Origin: Natrinema gelatinilyticum
GTDB lineage: Archaea > Halobacteriota > Halobacteria > Halobacteriales > Natrialbaceae
Direction: 5' to 3'
DNA length: 64,000 bases
Assembly: GCF_024266705.1 (NCBI RefSeq)
Contig: NZ_CP100757.1
Coordinates: forward strand, 1,426,001-1,490,000
Below the pieces are notes generated by a model. It did not search any database. It saw only the letters and a list, made by a program, of their open reading frames with translations, and was not told the origin of the DNA. Of the stretch, positions 25,882 to 34,815 are shown piece after piece; the stretch's first letter is position 1; each line of letters begins with the position of its first letter. The translations under genes were made by a program, and so were the position numbers.

Positions 25882-26856
25882 TCACCGTAGCCGATCGGTG
25901 ATCCACCCGCCAATTCCTTGCGGCAGGTAGATGAGGACGACGATGAGTAGCGTTCCGTAGATGATTAGCCGTCCGTCCGAGCTGAACCGAAGAGCGTTGG
26001 GAACGAGCACGACAACGGGACTGCCGAAGATGCTCCCGAGCGGAAGATTCAGTCCACCAATCATGCCGGCGAGGATGATGTTGATACTCGTGTGTAGATT
26101 GAACATGGTCGGGGAGATGTAGCCGGTGAGCGGAGCATACAGACTGCCGGCAAGGCCACAGGTCGCTCCGGCGACGGTAAACGAGAGCAGGCGATACCGG
26201 TGGGAATCGATCCCGACCGACTCAGCCACCGTAATGTCTTCCTTGATCGACCGGAACGCCCAGCCGAATTTCGAGCCCAGAACGTGCCTGAACGAGAGAT
26301 ACGAGAGGACGAATACAGTGACGACAAGGTAGTAATAGAGGTGGTCCGCGGGAACGACCCGGGTTAGTGCGGTCGGGAATAACGAGGGGCTCTCTAGACC
26401 GGTGCTTCCGCCCGTGAATTCGGAAAACAGGTTCAGGGCGATGACGAACAGTTCGTTGAACGCCAGGGTTATGATACCGAGGTAGATGCCACTCGCACGA
26501 GTCGCTGGCCAGCCGAGAACGTACGCTGCGCCGGCAGTGATACCGACGGACAGCGGAATAGCAACGACGGCGGGAATGCCAGCCGTGGTCAGTTTGATAA
26601 ACGAGTAGGCCCCGATGCCGAAAAACGCCCCCTGGGAGAGGATGAGTTGGCCGGCGTACCCGATGGGGACGATCGCCGCAAATGCGAGGACAGCGTACAG
26701 GAATACCAGCGTCAGGTCGAACAGCAGTGACGATTCCAGCATGTAGGGCCACACGAGAAGCAGGAGTCCGACGACAACGAGAAGCCCTTTGCGGTGAGTC
26801 GTCAGTATCGACCCGACGCGACCCAGAGCGGAATCAATGGTTGACACTGTGATCAC
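25882..26856 (-). CDS. livM: Branched-chain-type ABC permease LivM
   Basis: A 324-residue inner-membrane permease with the LivM landmarks VPIGYAGQLILSQGAFFGIGAY, GGSTGLESPSLF and SLYAPLTGYISP. It is the last gene of the minus-strand operon livK-livG-livF-livH-livM and overlaps livH by 23 bp. It ends 26 bp from the convergent nitrilase-like gene. The substrate is not determined. The full five-gene set suggests a working transporter. Confidence 0.92.
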   Translation of the reverse strand: MITVSTIDSALGRVGSILTTHRKGLLVVVGLLLLVWPYMLESSLLFDLTLVFLYAVLAFAAIVPIGYAGQLILSQGAFFGIGAYSFIKLTTAGIPAVVAIPLSVGITAGAAYVLGWPATRASGIYLGIITLAFNELFVIALNLFSEFTGGSTGLESPSLFPTALTRVVPADHLYYYLVVTVFVLSYLSFRHVLGSKFGWAFRSIKEDITVAESVGIDSHRYRLLSFTVAGATCGLAGSLYAPLTGYISPTMFNLHTSINIILAGMIGGLNLPLGSIFGSPVVVLVPNALRFSSDGRLIIYGTLLIVVLIYLPQGIGGWITDRLR

Positions 26857-27712
26857 CCCAGAGACCGCCCGGTTTGAGCGTCAAGACGACGAAGAGAACG
26901 AGAAACACGGCGAAGATTCGGTACTCACTGCCGACTACGGTAGCGGTGAAGCTATCCACAATGCCGATGATGAGGCTGGCGACGATTACACCGATGAAAC
27001 TCCCGGTCGTACCGACGACGACGATGGTGAACGCGAACGCGGTCAGTGAGACACCGAGCGTCGGATAAATGGTAAAGAGCATGCCGTAGAGCACACCGCT
27101 TACCCCCGAGAGCAACGCTCCCGTTCCGAACGTCACCGTCGAGATACGGTCGAAGTCGATGCCGATCATCTCGGCGCCGTGACGGTCGTTTGCTACCGCC
27201 CGCATCGCTAATCCCATGTACGTGTACCGTGTGAAGAGATAGAGCGCGACGAGGAGGCAGACGGCTGTCACGCCCGCTGTAACCCGGAGGAGACTCAACT
27301 CGAACCCGAGGACGGTGATCGAACCCAGGCTCGGTCCCTCGATCCTCGAGAACCCACCGAACAAGATCCGGAGTGCGCTCTCCGAGATGAGCGTCAATCC
27401 GAAGGTGGCGAAAAACGAGAGGAGCAGGAAGTTGTCGCGGCCGTAGAGCTTCGCGATGACGAGACGCTCACTCGCGACACCGAGGACGAACGTCACCACG
27501 AGTCCGGCCAGTACGGCGGTCAGTAGTCCGAACCCGTGGCCCAGTAGCCCGACGACGGTGAAACCGGCGACAGCGGCGAACTCCCCCTGTGCGAAGTTCG
27601 GGACGCCGAGAACGCCAAAGATCAGCGACAGACCGACTGCCGTCAGTGCGAGGAGACTGCCGAAGATGATGCCGTTGACGACGATGAACACCGCGGTCTC
27701 GATGACTGCCAT
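26834..27712 (-). CDS. livH: Branched-chain-type ABC permease LivH
   Basis: A 292-residue permease (start FIVVNGIIFGSLLALTAVGL, then GVLGVPNFAQGEFA). The frame is open further upstream to 27808, but that extension overlaps livF deeply and is not hydrophobic. The ATG at 27712, which overlaps the livF stop codon (TGATG), gives the normal LivH N-terminus. The product forms the membrane pore with LivM. Confidence 0.92.
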   Translation of the reverse strand: MAVIETAVFIVVNGIIFGSLLALTAVGLSLIFGVLGVPNFAQGEFAAVAGFTVVGLLGHGFGLLTAVLAGLVVTFVLGVASERLVIAKLYGRDNFLLLSFFATFGLTLISESALRILFGGFSRIEGPSLGSITVLGFELSLLRVTAGVTAVCLLVALYLFTRYTYMGLAMRAVANDRHGAEMIGIDFDRISTVTFGTGALLSGVSGVLYGMLFTIYPTLGVSLTAFAFTIVVVGTTGSFIGVIVASLIIGIVDSFTATVVGSEYRIFAVFLVLFVVLTLKPGGLWGDHSVNH

Positions 27713-28449
27713 CAGGCACCCCCGAGGTACTGTTCTACCACCGACTGTTTGTCGAGCATCGCTACAGCGTCGTCTCGGTACGTAATCTCCCCGTTCTCCA
27801 AGAGGCACCCTCTGTCCGCGATTTCGAGGGCTTTCCTGGCACGCTGTTCGACGAGTACGACCGAGACGCCGTTTTCGTTTATCGTTGTTATCTTGTCGAA
27901 CAGTTCGGGGATGAGAAGCGGCGCCAGCCCCAGCGAGGGTTCGTCCAACAGGAGAACCCGTGGTCGTTTCATCAGGCCTCGTCCGAGCGCGAGCATCTGT
28001 GCTTCGCCACCGCTCAGCGTACCTGCTTTCTGGTCCCGTCGCTCATCTAGTCGTGGAAATAGATCGTAGATCCGCTCGAACGACGATTCGACGTCGTCCC
28101 GGGACAGATATGTTCCGAGTTTGAGATTCTCTGCGACAGTCATGTCGCGAAAGAGGTTTCGCTTCTCGGAGATCAGTGACACGCCCTGTGCCACCCGCTC
28201 GTTCGGTTCGACCGTCGTCAGGTCCGTTTCACCGAGGCGTATCGATCCCGAATCAGGTATGATAATGCCCATCAGCGCCCGCATGAGCGTCGTTTTCCCG
28301 GCGCCGTTCGGACCGATGATCGACAGGAGTTCGCCTTCGTATAGTTCGAACGATACATCTCTAAGAACCTGTACTTCGCCGTATCCGGCGTCGAGACCGT
28401 CGACGTTTAGCACCGGTCGCTGTTGTGTTTCCTGCATATCAGGTACCAA
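27712..28449 (-). CDS. livF: ABC transporter ATP-binding protein LivF type
   Basis: A 245-residue ATPase. It has Walker A GPNGAGKTT, signature LSGGEAQMLALGRGLM, Walker B VLLLDEPSLGLAP and VEQRARKALEIAD. It overlaps livG by 11 bp and livH by 1 bp, so translation is coupled. Its C-terminal end (VVEQYLGGA) differs from the livF of the first operon and from the remnant at 33541-33570. Confidence 0.93.
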   Translation of the reverse strand: MVPDMQETQQRPVLNVDGLDAGYGEVQVLRDVSFELYEGELLSIIGPNGAGKTTLMRALMGIIIPDSGSIRLGETDLTTVEPNERVAQGVSLISEKRNLFRDMTVAENLKLGTYLSRDDVESSFERIYDLFPRLDERRDQKAGTLSGGEAQMLALGRGLMKRPRVLLLDEPSLGLAPLLIPELFDKITTINENGVSVVLVEQRARKALEIADRGCLLENGEITYRDDAVAMLDKQSVVEQYLGGA

Positions 28450-29155
28450 TGTACGCCTCCTGCACTCGTTCGTCGTTCAGTACGTCGGACGGCGATCCAG
28501 CGGTCATAAACGTACCCTCGTTCATCACGACGACGTCGTCGCACATCTCGCGAATAGCGCTCAGGTCGTGTTCGACGACTAGAAAATCGACGTCGAACTC
28601 CCGGTGGAGTTGCTGGATGTGTTCGATGAGGGTTGCCTTGTCCGTGGGATTCAGGCCGGCCAGTAGCTCGTCCAGCAGAACAAGATCGGGATCGGTCAAC
28701 AACGCTCGACCGAGGTCAACGTGCTTCCGTTCGGTCATCTGGAGGTTCTCGGCAACCGTCGACCGCTTCTCCGTCAGGTCAAGCACATCTAACGTCCGTT
28801 CCAGGCGCGAGTCCGTCCCATCGGTCTCCAGTGAGCCGAACGCCTCGGCGACGCGGAGGTTCTCCTCTACCGTCAACGACTTGATGGGATGTGGCGTCTG
28901 GAACGTCCGGGCGATGCCGGCGTGGCAGAGTTCGTGTGTCGCGCGCCCCATGAGGTCGTCACCGTCGAAGATGACGCTGCCCGAATCAGGCGAGAGTACA
29001 CCCGACACTACGTTGAACAGCGTGGTCTTGCCAGCACCATTGGGCCCGATGAGTCCGGTGATCGCATCGGCCTGTACCGTCATCCCGAATCCGTCAAGTG
29101 CGACGATCCCCCCGAACCGTTTGGTAATGTCTTTACAGCGAAGAAGTGGATTCAT
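28439..29155 (-). CDS. livG: ABC transporter ATP-binding protein LivG type
   Basis: A 238-residue ATPase. It has Walker A GPNGAGKTTLFN, signature-region LQMTERKHVDLGRAL (LSGGQ replaced by MTERK, a LivG variation), Walker B LVLLDELLAGLNP and switch His in VEHDLSAI. The Walker B region reads DELLAG where DEPTAG or DEPLAG is usual. It starts 9 bp after the livK stop codon. Confidence 0.9.
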   Translation of the reverse strand: MNPLLRCKDITKRFGGIVALDGFGMTVQADAITGLIGPNGAGKTTLFNVVSGVLSPDSGSVIFDGDDLMGRATHELCHAGIARTFQTPHPIKSLTVEENLRVAEAFGSLETDGTDSRLERTLDVLDLTEKRSTVAENLQMTERKHVDLGRALLTDPDLVLLDELLAGLNPTDKATLIEHIQQLHREFDVDFLVVEHDLSAIREMCDDVVVMNEGTFMTAGSPSDVLNDERVQEAYIGT

Positions 29156-29163
29156 GGCTCTAC

Positions 29164-30330
29164 TTATGGGGAAATGACGTCGCTCGTGAATTGAACCTCG
29201 TTCCGGATGGAATCACCTTGCTGGACCCACTCGTTTACTAACATCCGGTACTCTTTGTTGTCACCAGCCTCGCTGAATGAAACGTCCCACCCCGACGCGG
29301 CGGAATAGCTCATACCGGCGAGTTCGTCCCGGATTGCCTGCGGTTCGAGTGAGTCGGCGCTCTCCATGGCTTCAGCGATCATATGTACCGCGTCGTAGTT
29401 CGGGAGACTGAGAGCGTCCATCGGCACGTCGAACTTCTCTTGCATCGTCTCGGTCGCACTGGTCGCTCGGTCGTTCGAGAGGTCGACACCCCAGTTGTGT
29501 ATACCGCTGATGTCCTCGCCAAGTGCACTCTTGTACATTTCCGTCCCGTACGAGTCGTGGCCGATGACCAAGTCCACCTGGTCGAAAACCCCCTGACTTC
29601 GCGCCTGCTCGATCAGCGTCGGTCCGTTCCCCCCGGGGAACGGGAAGAACATCGCATCGGTGGCTTCTGTGTCGACGTTCCGGAACTCCGGGACGAAGTT
29701 GTTCGTCGATATCGGCACGAGTGCTTCGTGCTCAACACTGAACCCATACTCCGACGCGTTCCCGTTCATGAATTCGACTGCGGACCGCCCCATCGAGTAA
29801 TCGGCGCCGATGATCCCGATACTACCGACGTCCTGTGACTGGAGGAATTGTGCGACGCCCGTTAACTTCTGATTGGTATCCCCGGTCAACCGAAACGTAT
29901 AGTCGTCCTGGTCCGACGTGATACCTGGATCTACCGAGATGGCCGTCATAAACGGAACCTGCTCCTGTTCAGCGAGTTCGCTCACCGCGTTCGAGACGTC
30001 ACTCGAGAACGTGCCGGTGATGACTGGGATGTCGTCGTCGATCATCGTCTGCACGACGCTCCGGGCCTCTTCGGGCGAGGCTTGACCGTCCTGGTCGACA
30101 AGTTCGATAGGGTCGTCGCGTTCCGCGTTGACCTCCTCGATCGCGACTTCAGCCCCGCGCAATCCAGCCGTCCCGGACGGTGCGAGCGGCCCCGACTGCG
30201 GCGTTGGGAGCCCGATCGCAGCCTTGTACGACGTTCCACTGAGTGGATTCGTACAACCTGCGACACTGACTAGCGCCCCTGTTACCGCTGCTCTCTTGAG
30301 ATACACCCGCCGATTGGTACGTGTACGCAT
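29164..30330 (-). CDS. Liv/HAAT-type ABC transporter substrate-binding lipoprotein
   Basis: A 388-residue receptor. The N-terminus has RTNRRVYLKRAAVTGALVSV followed by lipobox VAGC at Cys26, which indicates Tat export and lipid anchoring. The mature start IGLPTPQSGPLAPSG is the LivK-type first strand. It is the first gene of the second Liv operon. It is only distantly similar to the receptor at 10620-11882, so the two systems probably carry different ligands. Confidence 0.9.
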   Translation of the reverse strand: MRTRTNRRVYLKRAAVTGALVSVAGCTNPLSGTSYKAAIGLPTPQSGPLAPSGTAGLRGAEVAIEEVNAERDDPIELVDQDGQASPEEARSVVQTMIDDDIPVITGTFSSDVSNAVSELAEQEQVPFMTAISVDPGITSDQDDYTFRLTGDTNQKLTGVAQFLQSQDVGSIGIIGADYSMGRSAVEFMNGNASEYGFSVEHEALVPISTNNFVPEFRNVDTEATDAMFFPFPGGNGPTLIEQARSQGVFDQVDLVIGHDSYGTEMYKSALGEDISGIHNWGVDLSNDRATSATETMQEKFDVPMDALSLPNYDAVHMIAEAMESADSLEPQAIRDELAGMSYSAASGWDVSFSEAGDNKEYRMLVNEWVQQGDSIRNEVQFTSDVISP

Positions 30331-30811
30331 ACCCAGACCAACTTCTTGCCTCTTACATTAATATTTCCCTCAAATAAAAGGAGAGCAATATATTCTCGGC
30401 TTAGCGTACGTTCGAGGACGTGCCGAATGCGGCTGCCCTCCAGTTGTTTTGGCGATTTGTATAATTTATATTACAAACCAAATATAAAATGAGGGATTGT
30501 TTTCTCCTATTCTACACGGCATAGACAGTACTTTCCGTGACAGCCGACTGTTCTGCTGCTATGGCAACGAACAATTCATAATTCCCAGATATTGGCCACT
30601 TCATTGATGGGGAGGGGCGAACAGTACGAGCAGCCGATACGAACCGCTGGATGTCAATTCCGACGTGACCGCGACCGCCTTGTGGTTGCACCAGTAATGC
30701 CACTGTGATCCGGACGGATCGATCGTCGCTTCGAATCGATTGCCGGACCGGAACGGACGTATGCTGTTGTCTCGACGATGCTGTTTTGCCGTCCCGATTC
30801 GTACACGACGT
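30331..30811. other. AT-rich intergenic region between livK and the CoA-binding gene
   Basis: It contains the livK promoter side, an AT-rich block (about 30460-30490, GTATAATTTATATTACAAA) and repeat copy 3. Short frames here lack haloarchaeal codon bias. No gene is supported. Confidence 0.6.
30640..30715 (+). repeat. Dispersed intergenic repeat, copy 3
   Basis: GAACCGCTGGATGTCAATTCC, then GTGACCGCGACCGCC, TTGCACCAGTAATG and ATCCGGACGG. It shares most positions with copy 2 (24508-24585) and with the reverse strand of copy 1 (6945-7035). It lies about 100-170 bp upstream of the CoA-binding protein gene. Confidence 0.6.
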
Positions 30812-31228
30812 ATGCCCGTCGAGACGGATTCCGAAGTACGAGAGATACTCCGACAGAAAACGGTCGCCGTCGTCGGCTGTTCGTCGACACCAGGCAAAGA
30901 CGCCCACGAGATACCGAAGTATCTCCAGTCGCAGGACTACGAGATTCTCCCTGTCAACCCCTATGCAGACGAGGTCCTCGGGCGGCCGACCTTCGATTCG
31001 CTCTCCGACGTCGACGAGGACATCGATGTTGTGGACGTATTCCGGCCAAGTGACGAAGTGAGCGGGATCGTCGACGAGGTACTCGACCGTGACGACGTCG
31101 ACGTCATCTGGCTTCAACTCGGCATTCACGACGACGATGCGGTTGCGCGAGCAGAGGACGCTGGCGTACGAGTTGTCCAAGATCGGTGTATGAAACCCGA
31201 GCACCAGCGGCTGCTTGCGTCGCAGTGA
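30812..31228 (+). CDS. CoA-binding domain protein (YccU-like)
   Basis: A 138-residue single CoA-binding Rossmann domain. The segment VAVVGCSSTPGKDAHEIPKY and the later FRPSDEVSGIVDEVL and WLQLGI segments match the YccU/CoA_binding_2 family. The frame is open 72 bp further upstream, but those residues are not acidic and do not fit the family, so MPVETDSEVRE at 30812 is chosen. It probably binds CoA or a related nucleotide. The physiological role of the family is unclear. Confidence 0.85.
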   Translation: MPVETDSEVREILRQKTVAVVGCSSTPGKDAHEIPKYLQSQDYEILPVNPYADEVLGRPTFDSLSDVDEDIDVVDVFRPSDEVSGIVDEVLDRDDVDVIWLQLGIHDDDAVARAEDAGVRVVQDRCMKPEHQRLLASQ

Positions 31229-31631
31229 CGGGCCGTCGGCGATACTGACTGGCAGCAAATACTTTCAGGCGGTCCAGGCCGAAGGCCGGAGGCTCGATCC
31301 CGTTGATGAAGCCGACAACCCGCAAATTAATCCACTACGTTACAACATTTCGATAGAGTGGTGTACTGAAACTTACCGCGTCTGGCGTAGTCGGCGAAAC
31401 CTGGCCGGGTCAGACACGCTGCCATCGCCACCGAGTAGGTTGGAGAGAATAGTATTTCCGCGAAACAAGGGAGATGCGAGAATATCGCGGATCGAAATTC
31501 TCCTAAGCGGTTCTCCTTTGCGTTGTCCCGTCTACGGGCCGAGTGAAATCGTCGCCGAGGACCTGATTCGATTTGACAGGATCACACTGACATCGTTACC
31601 CTGAAACGTCGACTTGACGTAAATCGCGTCA
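31229..31631. other. Intergenic region without a recognised gene
   Basis: About 400 bp between the CoA-binding gene and the MATE gene. It is less GC-rich than coding neighbours, and the plus-strand frame has no family motif. Nothing else was recognised. Confidence 0.5.
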
Positions 31632-33005
31632 ATGACCGGCCTTCGTCGTCGTGTGTTTGCTGTCTGGCGAGAAACGCTTTCGCTCTCCTGGCCGGTTGCA
31701 GTTCAGGAGACGCTGAGTACGCTGATGCGGACTGTCGACATCATTGTTACCGGCTTATTTTCGCCTGCGGCGGTCGCGGCCGTCGGAATCGCCGACCTGT
31801 ATGCACAGATTCCGATGCGGATCGGATCCGGACTGGGCGCGGGCGCAATCGCGCTCTCGAGTCAAGACACTGGGCGCGATGCGGAGGTAACGCGAGATCG
31901 AGCGATCACGCAGGCGATCGGTATCGGCTTTCTCGTCGGACTTCCGCTCATCGTCGTCGGCTATTTCCTCGCTGATTCGGCAATGGCCATTCTCGGGGCC
32001 GAGTCGGAGGTAGTACGACTCGGCGGCCTGTACCTGATGGTCATCTTTGCTGCTGCGCCGATGCGTATCGTGGGACTCACCAGTTCACGGGCGTTCCAGG
32101 GAACTGGCGACACGGTGACTCCGATGTACATTAACGCCGGTTCGAACGCGGCTAACATCGTCCTCTCGGTCGTCCTGGGACTCGGGATCGGGATGGCCCC
32201 GACGCTCGGCATCCTCGGTGTCGGACTCGCGACGGCGATCAGCCGAACCGGTGAGGCGGTCGCGTTCGTGCTCGCCATCCTCAGCGACCGCTCGGATCTG
32301 TCGTTCGTTCGATCGGCCGATCCGACGGTCATGTACCAACTCGTGACCGTCGCCGTTCCGAACGTCGCCGAGGGGATGACGACCTCCGTCGCGAGCTACC
32401 CGTTCAACGCGTTGTTGCTCGTGTTCGGTACCGAAGTGATCGCCGGCTACCACATTGCACGACGGATATATCACCAGACCACTGGACCGCTATATCGGTC
32501 GTATAGCGTCGCTGCGAGTATTATCGTCGGGCAAACCCTGGGCGAGGGTGACGCCGACCGAGCGCGGTTCTCGGGGCTCGCGATTACTGCCTTCGGGGTT
32601 ATGACGCTCGGGACCGCCGGGATCGTATTGTTCGGAATCGTGGAACCGCTCACCTCGATTTTCTCCAACGATCCAGAGGCAACTCGTCACGCGGCGGCTT
32701 TCACCCGCGTCTACGGGATCATGCTGTTTTTCGTTGGGGTTTTCTTCCCGGCAGCTGGCGCGCTGCGTGGGGCGAGCGACACGAAAACGCCGTTTTACGC
32801 GCGACTGACTGGCACGTTTTGTTTCATGCTCGCGTTCTCGTACGTCACCAGCATCGTGCTCGGATACGGACTCGTCGGCGTGTATGCCGGAATGATTCTC
32901 ACGTACGTCTGGTGGGCAGGCGTCGTACTGGCCGGCTTCCTCTGGGGTGACTGGGCTGGAAAGGCCGAATCGATGATGACCGAACGCTCGATCTCCTCGA
33001 ACTAA
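31632..33005 (+). CDS. MATE-family multidrug/Na+ antiporter
   Basis: A 457-residue membrane protein with about 12 TM segments in two similar halves. The first half has PVAVQETLSTLMRTVDIIVT and later SSRAFQGTGDTVTPMYIN, and the second half repeats the pattern with PAAGALRGASDTKTPFYARL. These paired R-x-Q/A-G-x-x-D-T-x-T-P segments are the MATE signature. It exports organic cations or metabolites at the expense of a Na+ or H+ gradient. It stands alone between an intergenic gap and the convergent VOC gene. Confidence 0.93.
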   Translation: MTGLRRRVFAVWRETLSLSWPVAVQETLSTLMRTVDIIVTGLFSPAAVAAVGIADLYAQIPMRIGSGLGAGAIALSSQDTGRDAEVTRDRAITQAIGIGFLVGLPLIVVGYFLADSAMAILGAESEVVRLGGLYLMVIFAAAPMRIVGLTSSRAFQGTGDTVTPMYINAGSNAANIVLSVVLGLGIGMAPTLGILGVGLATAISRTGEAVAFVLAILSDRSDLSFVRSADPTVMYQLVTVAVPNVAEGMTTSVASYPFNALLLVFGTEVIAGYHIARRIYHQTTGPLYRSYSVAASIIVGQTLGEGDADRARFSGLAITAFGVMTLGTAGIVLFGIVEPLTSIFSNDPEATRHAAAFTRVYGIMLFFVGVFFPAAGALRGASDTKTPFYARLTGTFCFMLAFSYVTSIVLGYGLVGVYAGMILTYVWWAGVVLAGFLWGDWAGKAESMMTERSISSN

Positions 33006-33071
33006 TCTGTAGCCGCCATAGGGTACGGCCCGCCGACGGAGGACGGCCCACCGGTGGCAGACGGGAGACAG

Positions 33072-33467
33072 TTACGAGACGGTCGTTTTGATTTCGATCA
33101 GGTATCCGAACGGATCCCGGACGTATACGGCAGGGGCCCGGCCAGTCGCCCCGAGCGGATTTCCGACCCGTTCGATCTCGATATTAGCGTCGCTGAGCCG
33201 CTGCTCAACCTCGTCGATCGGTTCATCGACGACGATCGCGAAGTGGTCGAACCCGTTGCCGTCCGGCGGGGTGAACGATTCGACGGGACGTACGTGGACG
33301 AGACAGCGGTCGCTGAGACGAAACGAGAAGATGGTTCGGTCGCCGTCCCGGTACGCGTCGAGGTTCTCTGGCTCGAATCCCAACCCGTCCCGATAGAACT
33401 CGATCGCCTCGTCGACTCGGCTCGAGGGGATTCTGATATTCACGTGATCGATAGACACTGCGTCCAT
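33072..33467 (-). CDS. VOC/glyoxalase-fold protein
   Basis: A 131-residue single-module VOC protein (IDHVNIRIPSSRVDEAIEFY at the start, RDPFGYLIEI at the end). Potential metal ligands are His8 in DHVNI, His75 in FDHFAIVV and the late Glu in LIEI. It is shorter than the ring-cleavage VOC enzyme of the dioxygenase operon. Dioxygenase, epimerase or lyase roles are all possible. The ATG at 33467 gives the standard start; the frame upstream is spurious. A broken second copy lies at 15525-15808 directly after livF, and here too a livF end precedes it, so the gene belonged with a Liv transporter. Confidence 0.88.
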   Translation of the reverse strand: MDAVSIDHVNIRIPSSRVDEAIEFYRDGLGFEPENLDAYRDGDRTIFSFRLSDRCLVHVRPVESFTPPDGNGFDHFAIVVDEPIDEVEQRLSDANIEIERVGNPLGATGRAPAVYVRDPFGYLIEIKTTVS

Positions 33468-33540
33468 ACTGGTACTTGGTAGGTTAGCCCAAAAAAGGAG
33501 ATGGTTGCAGCAGGGTACAAGCGGAGGTGGCCACAGCGGG

Positions 33541-33570
33541 TTACGACGCGACTCCGAGGTACTGATCCAT
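33541..33570 (-). pseudogene. Last ten codons of a lost livF gene
   Basis: On the minus strand these bases read MDQYLGVAS and a stop codon. They differ from the end of livF at 15488-15517 at only a few positions. The homology stops exactly at the terminal inverted repeat of the IS5 element at 33571, so the rest of this second livF was removed with or after the insertion. Confidence 0.85.
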
Positions 33571-34553
33571 TTGCTTCGTAGGATCGCTAGACGAGGCTTG
33601 ATTTCGGCGTTTTCACTAACGCCACCGCTGGTCGAAAACCGATACACCGCGGTTGATTCTACTGATATCTAACCATTCGACGAAGATTGTAGACGGCACA
33701 TTTGAGCACCATCTCGCGGAATTCGAGGTGCCAGCTTCGCGCACGCACGGCGGAGCCGAGCGTGCGCTTGATCGACGAAAAGACAGTCTCAACCATCCAG
33801 CGGCGGTTGTACCAGCGGCTGCTCATCCGGGCGTTGTGCGCCCGGTCGAGCGAGGAGTAGATCCGGTGTTTGATCAACGGTCGGATGCGATCAAGATGAA
33901 GATCGTCTCGGAACGGCTTTCCATCGTAACCACGGTCAGCGGCCAGTGACCGCAGGTCCTCGGCGTTTCGCCGAGCGACCTGCGGACCAATCTTCACGTC
34001 GTGTTTTTTCGTGGTCGTGCAGTGAACGTCGTAGACGTACAGCGTTTTCACGTCCACGAGGGCGGTGACTTTGAGCGAGCGGACGCGGTAGTGTTTTCGC
34101 GTCGCGTAGTACCGCGAGGGCTGGTCGCGGTCGAAACCAGTCGAGTCGATCGCGGCATGGCCAGTGCGTTTCTCGGCTGATTCGCCGAGAAACGCACGAT
34201 AGGTCTCCACCGAGATGGTTTCAAACCAGTCACGCAGGACGGTAAAATGCGGAAGCCGCGTGAGGCCGATTTCGTCGAGAATGCCGGGCATTTCGCTCAA
34301 CAGATCGATCGTCTGGCGGTAGGATTTCCCGAGCTCGATCCGCAGTGCTTGTAACGTGAGCATCGCCCACTCGGCGAACCCGCCGACCCCGCAGGGGGTG
34401 GCGGGTTCGTCCGGATTCTCGACAACGTTTTTAGCTTTCGCGACGATTTCTCGGGTGAGGAGACGGAATTCGGATACCAAAGTAATCCGTCTCTTCGCTT
34501 TCTACGAAGATAACGGGATTGGGGCGACGCCGTCTAGCGATCCTACAGAGCAA
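33571..34553 (-). mobile_element. IS5-family insertion sequence (about 983 bp)
   Basis: The ends are inverted repeats. TTGCTTCGTAGGATCGCTAG at the left (from 33571) and, on the opposite strand, TTGCTCTGTAGGATCGCTAG at the right (from 34553) match except at two positions; both continue ACG. A single intact transposase lies inside. No target duplication is visible, consistent with loss of adjacent livF sequence on the right side. Confidence 0.85.
33659..34480 (-). CDS. IS5-family transposase
   Basis: A 273-residue DDE transposase that appears intact. The first catalytic Asp is in AAIDSTGFDRDQPS, the second in AADRGYDGKPF, and the Glu is in RWMVETVFSSIKR, the Y-(2)-R-(3)-E-(6)-K box of IS5. N-terminal segment GGFAEWAMLTLQALRIELGK is typical of haloarchaeal members. 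It catalyses movement of the surrounding element. Confidence 0.93.
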   Translation of the reverse strand: MVSEFRLLTREIVAKAKNVVENPDEPATPCGVGGFAEWAMLTLQALRIELGKSYRQTIDLLSEMPGILDEIGLTRLPHFTVLRDWFETISVETYRAFLGESAEKRTGHAAIDSTGFDRDQPSRYYATRKHYRVRSLKVTALVDVKTLYVYDVHCTTTKKHDVKIGPQVARRNAEDLRSLAADRGYDGKPFRDDLHLDRIRPLIKHRIYSSLDRAHNARMSSRWYNRRWMVETVFSSIKRTLGSAVRARSWHLEFREMVLKCAVYNLRRMVRYQ

Positions 34554-34815
34554 AAATAACCTAAGATCTACCTCTTAGCTCTCAAGCGTTGACTGTCCAT
34601 AAGTTGTGACTATTGCACCTGTGTGACCAGTATTAAATCCTTATCTAAGTCACTTGGCTAAGAATCATATCTAAGATGTATAGTTAACATGCTTCCGACG
34701 GTAGAAAATCTTCGCGAGTTCTCTTGGTCGTACCGAAGTTCAATACTTCTTGAGTATCCTGACCACGATTTGAAGACAGTGACGACCAGAAGTAATCACT
34801 CACTGTTAGTGCAGT
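34554..34815. other. Gap between IS5 and IS6 elements
   Basis: AT-rich stretch with no recognised gene. A short frame starting at 34689 (MLPTVENLREFSWSYRSS) runs into the IS6 end, so it may be the start of a gene cut off by that insertion, but codon use is not convincing. Confidence 0.4.
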
